A stretch of 10,570 bases of DNA, taken from contig CBDUST010000144.1 in NCBI GenBank assembly GCA_965369945.1, forward strand, positions 1-10,570, written 5' to 3'. Numbering within the stretch: the first letter of the stretch is position 1; every line of letters begins with the position of its first letter. Below the pieces are notes generated by a model. It did no database searches. It was given only the letters and a program-made list of their open reading frames with translations, and had not been told where the DNA came from. The translations under genes and the position numbers were made by a program. Below, piece by piece: positions 1-6,535 of the stretch. Source of the DNA: JADFNO01 sp965369945 (GTDB taxonomy: Bacteria > Planctomycetota > Phycisphaerae > Phycisphaerales > SM1A02).

Positions 1-918
1 CACGTGCGCATGGACGGTCGGCCGATCGATCTGCGCGTCTCCACCATGCCGGGGAAGTTCGGCGAGAAGGTCGTGATTCGAATCATCGACAACCGAAACG
101 CGATCGTGTCGTTGGATAAGCTCGGCTTCGCAGCGCCGATGCTGGAGGCTTGGAAGGAAATCGTCCGCCAGCCCAACGGTGTCGTGCTCGTTACGGGGCC
201 GACCGGGTCGGGCAAATCGACGACCCTCTATTCCGTGCTGAACCTACTGAACTCGGATGAGCGCAACATCTGCACGGTTGAGGATCCAATCGAAGCGAAC
301 ATCCCCGGGATTAACCAGTCGCAGGTCAATGAGAAAGCCGGGTTCAGCTTCGCACTCGCTCTGCGATCAATGTTGCGTCAAGACCCCGACATTCTGATGG
401 TCGGCGAGGTCCGTGATGGCGAGACTGCCGCCACGGCGATCCAGGCGGCGTTGACCGGGCATCTGGTGTTCTCGACGCTCCATACCAACGACGGGCCCAG
501 CGCTGTGACTCGCCTTGTCAACATCGGGATCGAGCCGTACTTAGTGGCAGCCACCTTGCGTGGAGTTCTTGCGCAGCGTTTGGTGCGGAAGATTTGCCCA
601 CATTGTAAAGAGACTTACGAACCCGAGGCAGTCATCCGCGAAGCGGTCGAGGAGTACTGCGGTCCATTCGAAAGCCTTTCTCAAGGGCAAGGATGCAGTC
701 GGTGCCGTGGAACGGGTTTCGCCGGGCGAATCGGCATCTTCGAGCTGCTCGTTCCCGACGAGGAGCTTCTGACCGCAGTCGCCCGCGGGGCGAACCTCCA
801 GGAGCTTCGAACCATCCTCGCCAAGAGCGGCTTTGGAACATTGCGCGCGGACGGCATGGAGAAGGTCAAGGGTGGATTGACCACCGCTGAAGAAGTGTTC
901 TACGTCACAAGCATGTGA
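1..918 (+). CDS. GspE/PilB-family secretion or pilus assembly ATPase, C-terminal part (5' end outside window)
   Basis: This is a hexameric cytoplasmic ATPase that powers type II secretion or type IV pilus assembly through the inner-membrane platform protein encoded next door. The frame is open from base 1, so the start lies outside the window; 305 residues are visible. Numbering from the first visible codon, the Walker A GPTGSGKSTT is at 66-75, the Asp box TVEDPIE at 92-98, the Walker B LMVGEVRD at 132-139 and the His box STLHTND at 158-164. A zinc-binding tetracysteine follows, with CPHC (199-202) and CSRC (232-235), as in GspE and PilB but not PilT. The N-terminal domains are not visible. 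The gspF/pilC-like gene starts 24 bases after the stop, so the two are probably co-transcribed. Sequence alone does not separate GspE from PilB. The family assignment is firm. Confidence 0.96.
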   Translation, partial: HVRMDGRPIDLRVSTMPGKFGEKVVIRIIDNRNAIVSLDKLGFAAPMLEAWKEIVRQPNGVVLVTGPTGSGKSTTLYSVLNLLNSDERNICTVEDPIEANIPGINQSQVNEKAGFSFALALRSMLRQDPDILMVGEVRDGETAATAIQAALTGHLVFSTLHTNDGPSAVTRLVNIGIEPYLVAATLRGVLAQRLVRKICPHCKETYEPEAVIREAVEEYCGPFESLSQGQGCSRCRGTGFAGRIGIFELLVPDEELLTAVARGANLQELRTILAKSGFGTLRADGMEKVKGGLTTAEEVFYVTSM

Positions 919-942
919 CGCTAACGTGAGAATTACTCGTCG

Positions 943-2187
943 ATGTCAACCGAGAGCACCTACAGCTACAAGGCCCGTGACAAGACCGGCGCGATCGTGA
1001 CCGGCACATTGGTCGCATCGAGTCCGGATGAGGTGAACGCGCGCCTCCGCGCTGAGGGTAAGTTCGTCTTCGATGTTGACGCCAACCCCATGCGAGTCGA
1101 TGCAACGATCGAGCGCAAGCAAATCCTGCGCGCCGAAGCGGCCAAGCGTGTCAAGCGCGAGGATGTGATCGCGTTCTGTCAGCAGTTATCCGTGATGCTC
1201 GAGACAGGCGTACCGCTGGCTGAGGCGATGGAAGCCTTCAGCCAGCAAACGCCCAGCCGAGACTTCCGTGAAGTCCTGCTTGTTTTGCAAGATGATGTCC
1301 ATGCCGGCGAATCACTGTCAACATCGATGACGAAATGGCCGGGCATCTTTCCCTCGATGATGATCAGCCTAATGCGAGCGTCCGAGGCGTCCGGAACCAT
1401 GGCCATGATGCTCGGGCGAGTTGGCGAATACCTGTCCAAGGAACGACAGACAGCCCGACAAGTGCGAGGTGCGCTCGCCTATCCGGTCTTCATGATGACC
1501 TGCGGCCTCGTGATGACGATCTTCCTTATGTCCTTCGTGCTCCCTCGATTTGCTGAGATATACGGCGAGCGCGCAGCGTCGCTGCCGACGCCGACAAAGC
1601 TGCTACTCGGGATCAGTAATTTTGCGACCACGCAGTATATGTGGTATGGGCCCATAGGCATTGTCGTCGTCATCGCGGTCATTGTTTGGCTCAAGGCGCC
1701 GTCGGGTAGGCGGGTTGCTGATTGGGTTCGACTCTACATGCCGGGGTTGCGCGGCATGTATCGACAACTGTATATCACCCGCGCCGCTCGCACGATGTCC
1801 ACGCTCATGGGGACCGGCGTCAATGTGCTTGATGTCATTGAGATTTGCCGTGGCGTGACGAATAACTGCTATTACGATCGGCTCTGGGATACTATGGCTG
1901 ACGAAGTGCGAAACGGTCGCCAAATGAGTGACGCCGTTTTTCAATACAAGTTCGTTGGCCCCAATGTGGCCTCGATGATCTCGGCCGGTGAGCGATCAGG
2001 TCGCCTACCCGAGGTCATGGACCGCATCTCTCAATTCAGTCAGGACGAACTGGACGCTTCGGTGCGACAGGTTACCGCGTACATCGAGCCGGTGATGATC
2101 ATCCTCATGGGTGTGGTGATCGGCTCGGTCGCTTTGGCGTTGCTCCTACCCATCTTCAGCATGGGCAGGGTGATGGCCGGCGGGTAG
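943..2187 (+). CDS. GspF/PilC-family inner-membrane platform protein
   Basis: This is the polytopic membrane platform that couples the GspE/PilB ATPase to pseudopilus or pilus assembly. It has 414 residues, the usual length for the family. The N-terminus (YSYKARDKTG, about 7-16) is the typical short β-rich opening. Two GspF repeats follow, starting near 'FCQQLSVMLETGVPL' (78-92) and 'TRAARTMSTLMGTGVNVLD' (279-297). Each carries the conserved L-x-x-GV and the later glycine-rich 'ASEASGTM' or 'AGERSGRLPE' signature (146-153, 348-357). Hydrophobic segments near 181-203, 233-250 and 381-404 give the expected three transmembrane helices. The ATG at 943 lies 24 bases after the upstream stop. No strong Shine-Dalgarno sequence is seen, so translation may depend on the upstream gene. 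No other member of the machinery lies downstream. Confidence 0.96.
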   Translation: MSTESTYSYKARDKTGAIVTGTLVASSPDEVNARLRAEGKFVFDVDANPMRVDATIERKQILRAEAAKRVKREDVIAFCQQLSVMLETGVPLAEAMEAFSQQTPSRDFREVLLVLQDDVHAGESLSTSMTKWPGIFPSMMISLMRASEASGTMAMMLGRVGEYLSKERQTARQVRGALAYPVFMMTCGLVMTIFLMSFVLPRFAEIYGERAASLPTPTKLLLGISNFATTQYMWYGPIGIVVVIAVIVWLKAPSGRRVADWVRLYMPGLRGMYRQLYITRAARTMSTLMGTGVNVLDVIEICRGVTNNCYYDRLWDTMADEVRNGRQMSDAVFQYKFVGPNVASMISAGERSGRLPEVMDRISQFSQDELDASVRQVTAYIEPVMIILMGVVIGSVALALLLPIFSMGRVMAGG

Positions 2188-2228
2188 TGGTGGAAGGCAT
2201 CAAGGCATCATGGGATCGAGGCAATGAT

Positions 2229-2258
2229 GTTTAGCCGTAGGGCTTGACCCTACGGAGG
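2229..2258. repeat. Hairpin repeat containing CCGTAGGG/CCCTACGG (GTTTAGCCG family)
   Basis: CCGTAGGG (2235-2242) and CCCTACGG (2248-2255) form a perfect 8-bp stem with a 5-base loop. The element is preceded by GTTTAGCCG. A diverged copy with the same GTTTAGCCG start and the same layout occurs at 5681-5711. No T-run follows on either strand, so an intergenic REP-like repeat is a better reading than an intrinsic terminator. It lies between the gspF stop and the GAF-protein start. Confidence 0.6.
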
Positions 2259-2297
2259 CACAACCCATCGTCGCGCTCAACAATATATGATCGTACC

Positions 2298-2777
2298 ATG
2301 GCGCCTGCGTCTCGCGATTATCAGGCCGTGATTGATCAATTGAAGCAGACCGGCTCACACGATCAACGCATGCGCAAAGTCGTTGACGCGCTGTGGTCGT
2401 CCTTTAACACTCTTGGTTATTCCTGGGTCGGCTTCTATATCGATCAACCGAGCCAACTCGACGATGTAAGGCTCATGCTTGGACCGTGCCGTGACAAACC
2501 GGCGTGTTCACCCATCGGCTTGCATGGTGTGTGTGGCCAAGCGATGCGCTCCAAGAAACCGCGCGTCGTTGAAGATATCAACGAACTTGGCGAGAACTAC
2601 ATCGCGTGTGATCCGCGCGACCGCGCGGAAATCGTTATCCCGTGTATTGACGACGATGGCACCTGTTGGGGCGTGCTCGACGTTGATTCGTGGGAGATCG
2701 GCGCGTTTGATGAATCCGATGAGCAAGGATTGCTCGCAGTGCTCGAAGCGGCCGGGCTCACGCGGGATCCTTCATAG
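2298..2777 (+). CDS. GAF-domain protein, probable free methionine-(R)-sulfoxide reductase
   Basis: This is a single-GAF-domain protein of 159 residues. The family reduces free methionine-R-sulfoxide in the cytoplasm using cysteines in the GAF pocket. The signature is visible: 'GPCRDKPAC' with C70, 'GVCGQA' with C79, 'IACDPRDRAEIVIP' with C104, and 'WGVLDVDS' (124-131). These correspond to the three cysteines described for E. coli MsrC. The C70-C79 spacing is one residue shorter than I recall for the family, while the overall C70-C104 distance is kept. I chose the ATG at 2298, because an extension back to a TTG at 2244 would start inside the upstream hairpin repeat and add an unconserved-looking stretch. 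The gene is convergent with recJ, with about 30 bases between the stops. The enzyme assignment is likely but inferred; a redox-sensing GAF protein is the alternative. Confidence 0.85.
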   Translation: MAPASRDYQAVIDQLKQTGSHDQRMRKVVDALWSSFNTLGYSWVGFYIDQPSQLDDVRLMLGPCRDKPACSPIGLHGVCGQAMRSKKPRVVEDINELGENYIACDPRDRAEIVIPCIDDDGTCWGVLDVDSWEIGAFDESDEQGLLAVLEAAGLTRDPS

Positions 2778-2807
2778 CCGCTGATGTATATCTGCGGGCT
2801 CCGGTGA

Positions 2808-4607
2808 TCATACTTCGCACACGCGCACGTCCTTGAGTTCACCTTCGACGGTCGTTCGTCCATTCCATGTATTGATCTTCGGCTCAATGACCGCGTCCAG
2901 GCGCATGCCCGTTGCAAGATCAGCCGCCAACGCGCCCGCGCCCCACCAAACAGTTCTCACGACGGATCGCCCACGCCCATGATCCTGGTGCAGTCGCAGC
3001 GTCAGGTGCCGACCGTTGCCGCCGATCTGACGCGGTGCATCAGCGATTGTTGCCCGCTCGATGCGCAGCGCCGGACGAGGGTTTGATCGACCGAACGGTG
3101 ATAGGGCAGCGATGCGCTTGACCGACTCAACATCAAGCTCGACAAGTGTCGCATCACAATCGATTCCAACAGCAGGCGTAAGTTGCTCAGCGTTGATGTG
3201 AGCATTGGCGTACTCGACGAACGCCTCAGTGAAGGCGGGGAGATTCGCCGTGGCGATGGAGAGTCCAGCTGCGCCGTCATGCCCGCCGAAAGTCAACAGA
3301 TGATCCGAACACGCGCTCAGTGCGTCGTGCATCGAGAATCCGTCGATGCTGCGCGCCGATCCTTTACAAATATCACCCTCTCGTTGAAGCAGGATCGTGG
3401 GCCGACCAAAACGATCGACAAGCCTTGAACACACCACGCCGATCACCCCGCGATGCCATGACTCATCCGCTAAGACGATTGCGCGATGATCATCAGTGGT
3501 CATTCCCAGATCTTCCGCTCTCTGTAGCGCGTGGTTACATACCGTCCGCTCCGTATTCTGCCGCTGCCTGTTGAGTTGCGTGAGTTGATCTGCGATCGCA
3601 GCCGCTTCTTCAGCCGAGGCCGTCGTGAGCATACGCAGGGCTTCTTCAGCATGACCCATTCGCCCACAAGCGTTGAGTCGTGGTCCGAGCACGAACCCAA
3701 CTTTCTCTGAGTCGATCTTTTCGTCCATCAAGCCCGAAGCCTCGATGAGGGCGCGCAGCCCAACGATGGGCGTTTGCTTCATCCAGCGCAGGCCGAATGT
3801 TGCGATCACGCGGTTCTCGTCCACCAACGGCACGACATCCGCGATCGTCCCCAACGCCGCCAACGGCAACATGTCAAGGAGCGTCCGTTGCAGTGATTCA
3901 CCGACCCGCTTCGATCCGCACCAAATCGTGGCGAACAACCACGCGAGCTTATACGCAACACCCGCCCCGCAAAGTTCGCCGAACGGGTACTTACTATCAG
4001 GGAGAGATGGGTGAACGATCGCAAACGCCTCGGGCAGCGCATCGGCATCCGCCGGCGGTCGATGGTGGTCGGTGATGATCAGGTCCAGGCCGATCTCGCG
4101 CGCGATGCGGGCCGGCTCCCTCGCAGTGATGCCGCAATCGACCGAGATCACCAGTTCGGCCCCGTCCGATCTCAATTGACACAGTGCCTCGCCGCTGAGG
4201 CCGTAGCCTTCGTCCAGTCGGTGCGGCACATAGGTCCGAACGTCCGCCTCCGGCGCGACCGCTTTGACGATGTAATAAAGGATCGCGCTGGCGGTAATCC
4301 CATCGACGTCGTAGTCGCCATAGATCACGATGCGCTGTTGGCCACGCACCGCCTGGACGAGTCGCGCCGCTGCCCGCTCGATGTTTGGAAGCAGACCCGG
4401 ATCGTGCAGATCAGTAAGTTTCGGCTCACAGAACCGGCGAACCGCGTCCTGGCCGGTCAATCCGCGAGATCGGAGGACGCGCTGAACGATCGATGAAGGG
4501 CCGGACTCAGCTTGTTCCGGGGGGGCGCGATAAATCCATCGTCGAGTCAACCCTCGCACGACTGCGGACGATACGCTTTGTGGCCGTGACTCGCCACTGC
4601 CCGGCAT
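2808..4607 (-). CDS. recJ: Single-stranded-DNA-specific exonuclease RecJ
   Basis: RecJ is a 5'-3' ssDNA exonuclease of the DHH phosphoesterase superfamily that acts in recombination and mismatch/base-excision repair. All core motifs are visible: DYDVDG (98-103), SVDCGI (155-160), TDHH (179-182), 'GAGVAYKL' (214-221), 'LGTIADVVPL' (252-261) and 'GRMGHAEEAL' (315-324). The DHHA1 signature GGHDGAAG follows further downstream, then a C-terminal OB-like region ending 'GELKDVRVCEV'. The length of 599 residues is normal. The ATG at 4607 has only a weak AAGG upstream. The first 20 residues precede the conserved 'RRWIYRAP' opening, so a slightly shorter form cannot be excluded. It is divergent from adk, with 91 bases between the starts. 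Confidence 0.97.
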   Translation of the reverse strand: MPGSGESRPQSVSSAVVRGLTRRWIYRAPPEQAESGPSSIVQRVLRSRGLTGQDAVRRFCEPKLTDLHDPGLLPNIERAAARLVQAVRGQQRIVIYGDYDVDGITASAILYYIVKAVAPEADVRTYVPHRLDEGYGLSGEALCQLRSDGAELVISVDCGITAREPARIAREIGLDLIITDHHRPPADADALPEAFAIVHPSLPDSKYPFGELCGAGVAYKLAWLFATIWCGSKRVGESLQRTLLDMLPLAALGTIADVVPLVDENRVIATFGLRWMKQTPIVGLRALIEASGLMDEKIDSEKVGFVLGPRLNACGRMGHAEEALRMLTTASAEEAAAIADQLTQLNRQRQNTERTVCNHALQRAEDLGMTTDDHRAIVLADESWHRGVIGVVCSRLVDRFGRPTILLQREGDICKGSARSIDGFSMHDALSACSDHLLTFGGHDGAAGLSIATANLPAFTEAFVEYANAHINAEQLTPAVGIDCDATLVELDVESVKRIAALSPFGRSNPRPALRIERATIADAPRQIGGNGRHLTLRLHQDHGRGRSVVRTVWWGAGALAADLATGMRLDAVIEPKINTWNGRTTVEGELKDVRVCEV

Positions 4608-4698
4608 TGCCTTGACCTAATTCCGGGGGCGGGGGCTTTTCGGTTTGGTTGATTCACGCCATACTGTTCGCTCGTTATCGTGACATCGGAGATGATCA

Positions 4699-5316
4699 AT
4701 GCCTCGACGTTTTGAAAGTGTGCTGCTGTTTGGGGCTCCAGGCGTAGGCAAAGGAACCCAAGGCAAGCTCCTTGGGCAAGTCCCAGGCTTCTACCATCTC
4801 GCCACCGGCGATATATTCCGTTCACTCGATAAGGCATCCGAGCTGGGCAAGAAATTCTTGGAGTACTCCTCGCAGGGGTTGCTCGTCCCCGATGAATTCA
4901 CGATCCGAGCGTGGCAGGGGTATATGCAGGAAAGGATCGACGCGCAAGATTTTCGGCCCGGAGCCGACCTGCTCGTATTAGACGGCATCCCGCGCAACGT
5001 GAACCAAGCGAAGATCGTCGATGAGCATATCGAAGTGCTGCGGATCGTCCATCTGAAGGCGCCGAACATTGACGAGATGGTGCAGCGAATGAAAAAACGC
5101 GCCGAGACGGAGGGACGAATCGACGATGCGGACGAATCGGTGATCCGCAAGCGCTTTGAGGTGTACGATGAAGAAACCGCCCCTGTGTTAGGTCACTACG
5201 ATGCGCATCTGATCAGCGACGTGATTGCCGTCGGTACGCCGGCCGAAGTGTTGCTGCACGTCCTTCAAGCAGTCGTGCCGATCTATCGTGACAAGTTCGG
5301 CAACCCGCTGGGGTGA
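4699..5316 (+). CDS. adk: Adenylate kinase (short-LID, zinc-free type)
   Basis: The enzyme catalyses the reversible transfer ATP + AMP to 2 ADP in the cytoplasm. The P-loop GAPGVGKGT is at 12-20, the AMP-binding 'ATGDIFR' at 35-41 and 'LDGIPRN' at 94-100; the last reads DGFPR in most adenylate kinases. The LID region (about 130-155) is short, lacks the four-cysteine zinc site and carries the expected arginines (R140, R150, R152). The protein has 205 residues; long-LID bacterial enzymes have about 214. The start is supported by GGAG at 4688-4691, seven bases before the ATG. It diverges from recJ and is followed by a terminator-like hairpin. Because of the DGIPR substitution and the divergent LID, a related nucleoside-monophosphate kinase is a minor alternative. 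Confidence 0.88.
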   Translation: MPRRFESVLLFGAPGVGKGTQGKLLGQVPGFYHLATGDIFRSLDKASELGKKFLEYSSQGLLVPDEFTIRAWQGYMQERIDAQDFRPGADLLVLDGIPRNVNQAKIVDEHIEVLRIVHLKAPNIDEMVQRMKKRAETEGRIDDADESVIRKRFEVYDEETAPVLGHYDAHLISDVIAVGTPAEVLLHVLQAVVPIYRDKFGNPLG

Positions 5317-5331
5317 GATATCAGTCTTATC

Positions 5332-5377
5332 CCCCTCGCCCTTTGGGAGAGGGGTTAGGGGTGAGGGTTCTTTTTCT
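5332..5377 (+). terminator. Terminator-like hairpin after adk, part of a GC-rich intergenic repeat
   Basis: CCCTCGCCC pairs with GGGGTGAGGG (one mismatch), followed directly by TTCTTTTTCT (5368-5377), which suits an intrinsic terminator 16 bases after the adk stop. An inner alternative hairpin, CCCCTC/GAGGGG with CCC/GGG around TTT, is also possible. The antisense reading (CCCTCACCCCTAACCCC...) is a string I recognise as a common dispersed intergenic repeat in several phyla, so this may be a repeat acting as a terminator. Confidence 0.55.
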
Positions 5378-5386
5378 GCAAGACAA

Positions 5387-5500
5387 CCGTGGGTGCCACT
5401 GACAGCGACCGAAGGGAGTCGTCAGTGCTATCGCAAGAACCGCGCCGAGCACGCACGACTCCCTCGCCTTCGGCTCCCTTGCTGTGCGTGGCACCCGCGG
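5387..5500. repeat. Long imperfect inverted repeat with GGTGCCAC/GTGGCACC ends (MITE- or REP-like)
   Basis: CCGTGGGTGCCAC (5387-5399) is matched by its near-perfect reverse complement GTGGCACCCGCGG (5488-5500), 12 of 13 positions. Inside, CCGAAGGGAGTCGT on the left pairs with ACGACTCCCT and TTCGG on the right, with small insertions. The whole 114 bases could fold as one bulged hairpin. No ORF here looks real. This resembles short non-coding palindromic repeats that I associate with planctomycete spacers; copy number cannot be tested from one window. Confidence 0.6.
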
Positions 5501-5547
5501 ATCCTGCCAAACACTCGCAACGATCCGTTGCACAGTCTCCCGCAAAG

Positions 5548-5569
5548 CCGCGAGCCTGAGGCTAGCGCG
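5548..5569. repeat. Small inverted repeat in spacer
   Basis: CGAGCC and GGCTAGCG around TGA form a bulged hairpin inside the 5317-5655 spacer. Apart from this, the hairpin terminator at 5332 and the inverted repeat at 5387, I see no gene or RNA in that stretch. Open frames here are low-complexity shadows of the repeats. Confidence 0.35.
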
Positions 5570-5654
5570 AGAAGCTTAGCAGTGTCGTGCTCTCGGCAAC
5601 GGCCCAAGATCAGGCTCGACGAACTTCGTCTTCGCATCCGGATGCATTCGTTGG

Positions 5655-6050
5655 TCAGGGGTGTAATACAAACGCGTGAGGTTTAGCCGAAGGATTTGCC
5701 CCTGCGGGGCGCTCAAACCTGTACTCAGTCTCCACCAGACAGATCCGAAGCTTGTACTTCTCGTACCACTTCTCTCGGCCCTGCGCCTGAGCGATCTTGT
5801 GCTCAGCTTGTTCCCGCCAATTCCGAATCGCCTCCAGGCTCTCCCAATAGGAGACCGTCATCCCGAAGCCGTCCTCGCTGTGCATCGTTTCCACACCCAA
5901 AAAACCCGGCTGCTTGGCGGCCAATTCCCACATGCGATCCGCCATCGCTCCGTAGCCGTCGGCATCCTCACCGGTTCGCTGTGACGAGAAGACGACCGCG
6001 TAATACGGGGGGTTTGGTGTTTGGGCGAGTTTGCTCATCAATATGATCAT
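5655..6050 (-). CDS. Antibiotic biosynthesis monooxygenase (ABM)-fold protein
   Basis: This is a small α/β ferredoxin-fold protein of the ABM superfamily, which includes heme-degrading and quinol-type monooxygenases and many proteins of unknown substrate. The diagnostic run is 'YYAVVFSSQRTGED' (16-29), 'YGAMADRMWELAAKQPGFLGVE' (33-54) and 'TVSYWESLEAIRNWR' (65-79), then 'GREKWYEKYKLRICLVE' (91-107). Residues are numbered from the ATG at 6050. A second ATG at 6038 is closer to the conserved region and may be the true start; neither has a convincing Shine-Dalgarno sequence. The conserved domain ends near residue 112, and the last 17 or so residues (from PAGANP) are encoded by the hairpin repeat at 5681-5711. 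The substrate is unknown. Confidence 0.85.
   Translation of the reverse strand: MIILMSKLAQTPNPPYYAVVFSSQRTGEDADGYGAMADRMWELAAKQPGFLGVETMHSEDGFGMTVSYWESLEAIRNWREQAEHKIAQAQGREKWYEKYKLRICLVETEYRFERPAGANPSAKPHAFVLHP
5681..5711. repeat. Diverged copy of the GTTTAGCCG hairpin repeat
   Basis: It starts with GTTTAGCCG and continues aAGG-TTG-CCCT-CGG, parallel to the copy at 2229-2258. By eye, roughly four fifths of positions agree. Its stem is weaker than in the first copy. It overlaps the 3' end of the ABM-fold gene and supplies that protein's tail. Confidence 0.5.
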
Positions 6051-6056
6051 ATGCCT

Positions 6057-6084
6057 GGCGCAGCCCGCTTAAGCGGGCCGCGCC
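6057..6084. repeat. Strong GC-rich hairpin upstream of the ABM-fold gene
   Basis: GCCCGCTT/AAGCGGGC (6063-6078) is a perfect palindrome. It is extended by GGCGC (6057-6061) and GCGCC (6080-6084) across one mismatch, giving 13 paired positions. It lies directly before the possible ABM starts on the minus strand and upstream of the tmRNA promoter on the plus strand. There is no T-run, so it is more likely a repeat or a leader hairpin than an intrinsic terminator. Confidence 0.5.
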
Positions 6085-6101
6085 TAAGTGCCCGCTGCGC
6101 T

Positions 6102-6130
6102 TCGACCGATATCACCGCTACGCATATAAT
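6102..6130 (+). promoter_or_regulatory. Candidate sigma-70 promoter for ssrA
   Basis: TATAAT at 6125-6130 matches the -10 consensus exactly. TCGACC at 6102-6107, at 17-base spacing, agrees with TTGACA at four of six positions. Transcription would begin about 50 bases before the mature tmRNA 5' end, which leaves a leader for RNase P to remove; that leader holds the 14-base direct repeat. Confidence 0.45.
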
Positions 6131-6142
6131 GCGTTGTTCACT

Positions 6143-6169
6143 AATGCCTAGTGCCCAATGCCTAGTGCC
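6143..6169. repeat. Tandem direct repeat AATGCCTAGTGCC, two copies
   Basis: Two exact copies of AATGCCTAGTGCC (6143-6155 and 6157-6169) are separated by one base, a 14-base period. They sit between the candidate ssrA promoter and the mature tmRNA. This type of short tandem sequence is a common intergenic filler; no function is inferred. Confidence 0.75.
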
Positions 6170-6187
6170 TTTTCTTCTTTGACAACT

Positions 6188-6535
6188 GGGGCCGAATTGG
6201 ATTCGACCGGACAGGGAAGGCTTGTTGCTGCGCGTCGTGGAGCATCCTTGCCACGTAAAAAGGATGCAAATTAATAATTGCTGACACTCAGTTAGCACTC
6301 GCCGCGTAATTGCGGTGACGATCGTCAGCTTGACGCCCGATACGGCTGGCGATCGACGATCATCGGGCTGGCTCCAATGGGCCGGCATACTTCGGCGGAG
6401 CGAGACACTTGTATGCCATGGTTCTTTAGGAGGCTGTCGTTAGTCGCCTACTGAACCGAGATTAAATAACGACTACACGTGTAGACGCGGCTTGCTGACT
6501 GTTTCGGCACGGGGGTTCGATTCCCCCCGGCTCCA
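6188..6535 (+). ncRNA. ssrA: Transfer-messenger RNA (tmRNA), one-piece
   Basis: tmRNA rescues stalled ribosomes with SmpB, acting first as alanyl-tRNA and then as mRNA for a degradation tag. The 5' GGGGCCG pairs with the 3' CGGCUCC, and discriminator A is at 6535. The conserved 'GGATTCGAC' follows the 5' stem, and the T-arm 'GGGGGTTCGATTCCCCCC' precedes the acceptor strand. The stretch CGTAAAAAG...GCAAA...TA before the resume codon aligns with E. coli ssrA. The tag frame starts at GCT 6280 and reads ADTQLALAA, stopping at TAA 6307. A nine-residue tag ending ALAA fits my recollection of planctomycete tags. CCA is not encoded. The last 88 bases overlap, antisense, the recombinase gene. No intrinsic terminator is visible downstream, where the element begins. 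Confidence 0.96.

Noticed and set aside
2244..2297. TTG start extending the GAF protein by 18 residues
   Set aside because: It would begin inside the hairpin repeat, has no ribosome binding site, and the family starts close to the ATG at 2298.
5225..5686. Plus-strand frame of 153 codons across the adk end and spacer
   Set aside because: Its first part is a shadow of adk and the rest translates the palindromic repeats (SPSPFGRGVRGEG-type strings that occur wherever this repeat lies).
6041..6052. Perfect palindrome ATATGATCATAT near the ABM-fold start as an operator
   Set aside because: A 12-base palindrome is expected by chance a few times in 10 kb, and it overlaps a possible start codon.
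6179..6184. TTGACA just before ssrA as its -35 box
   Set aside because: It is only a few bases upstream of the mature 5' end, so a promoter using it would start inside the tmRNA.
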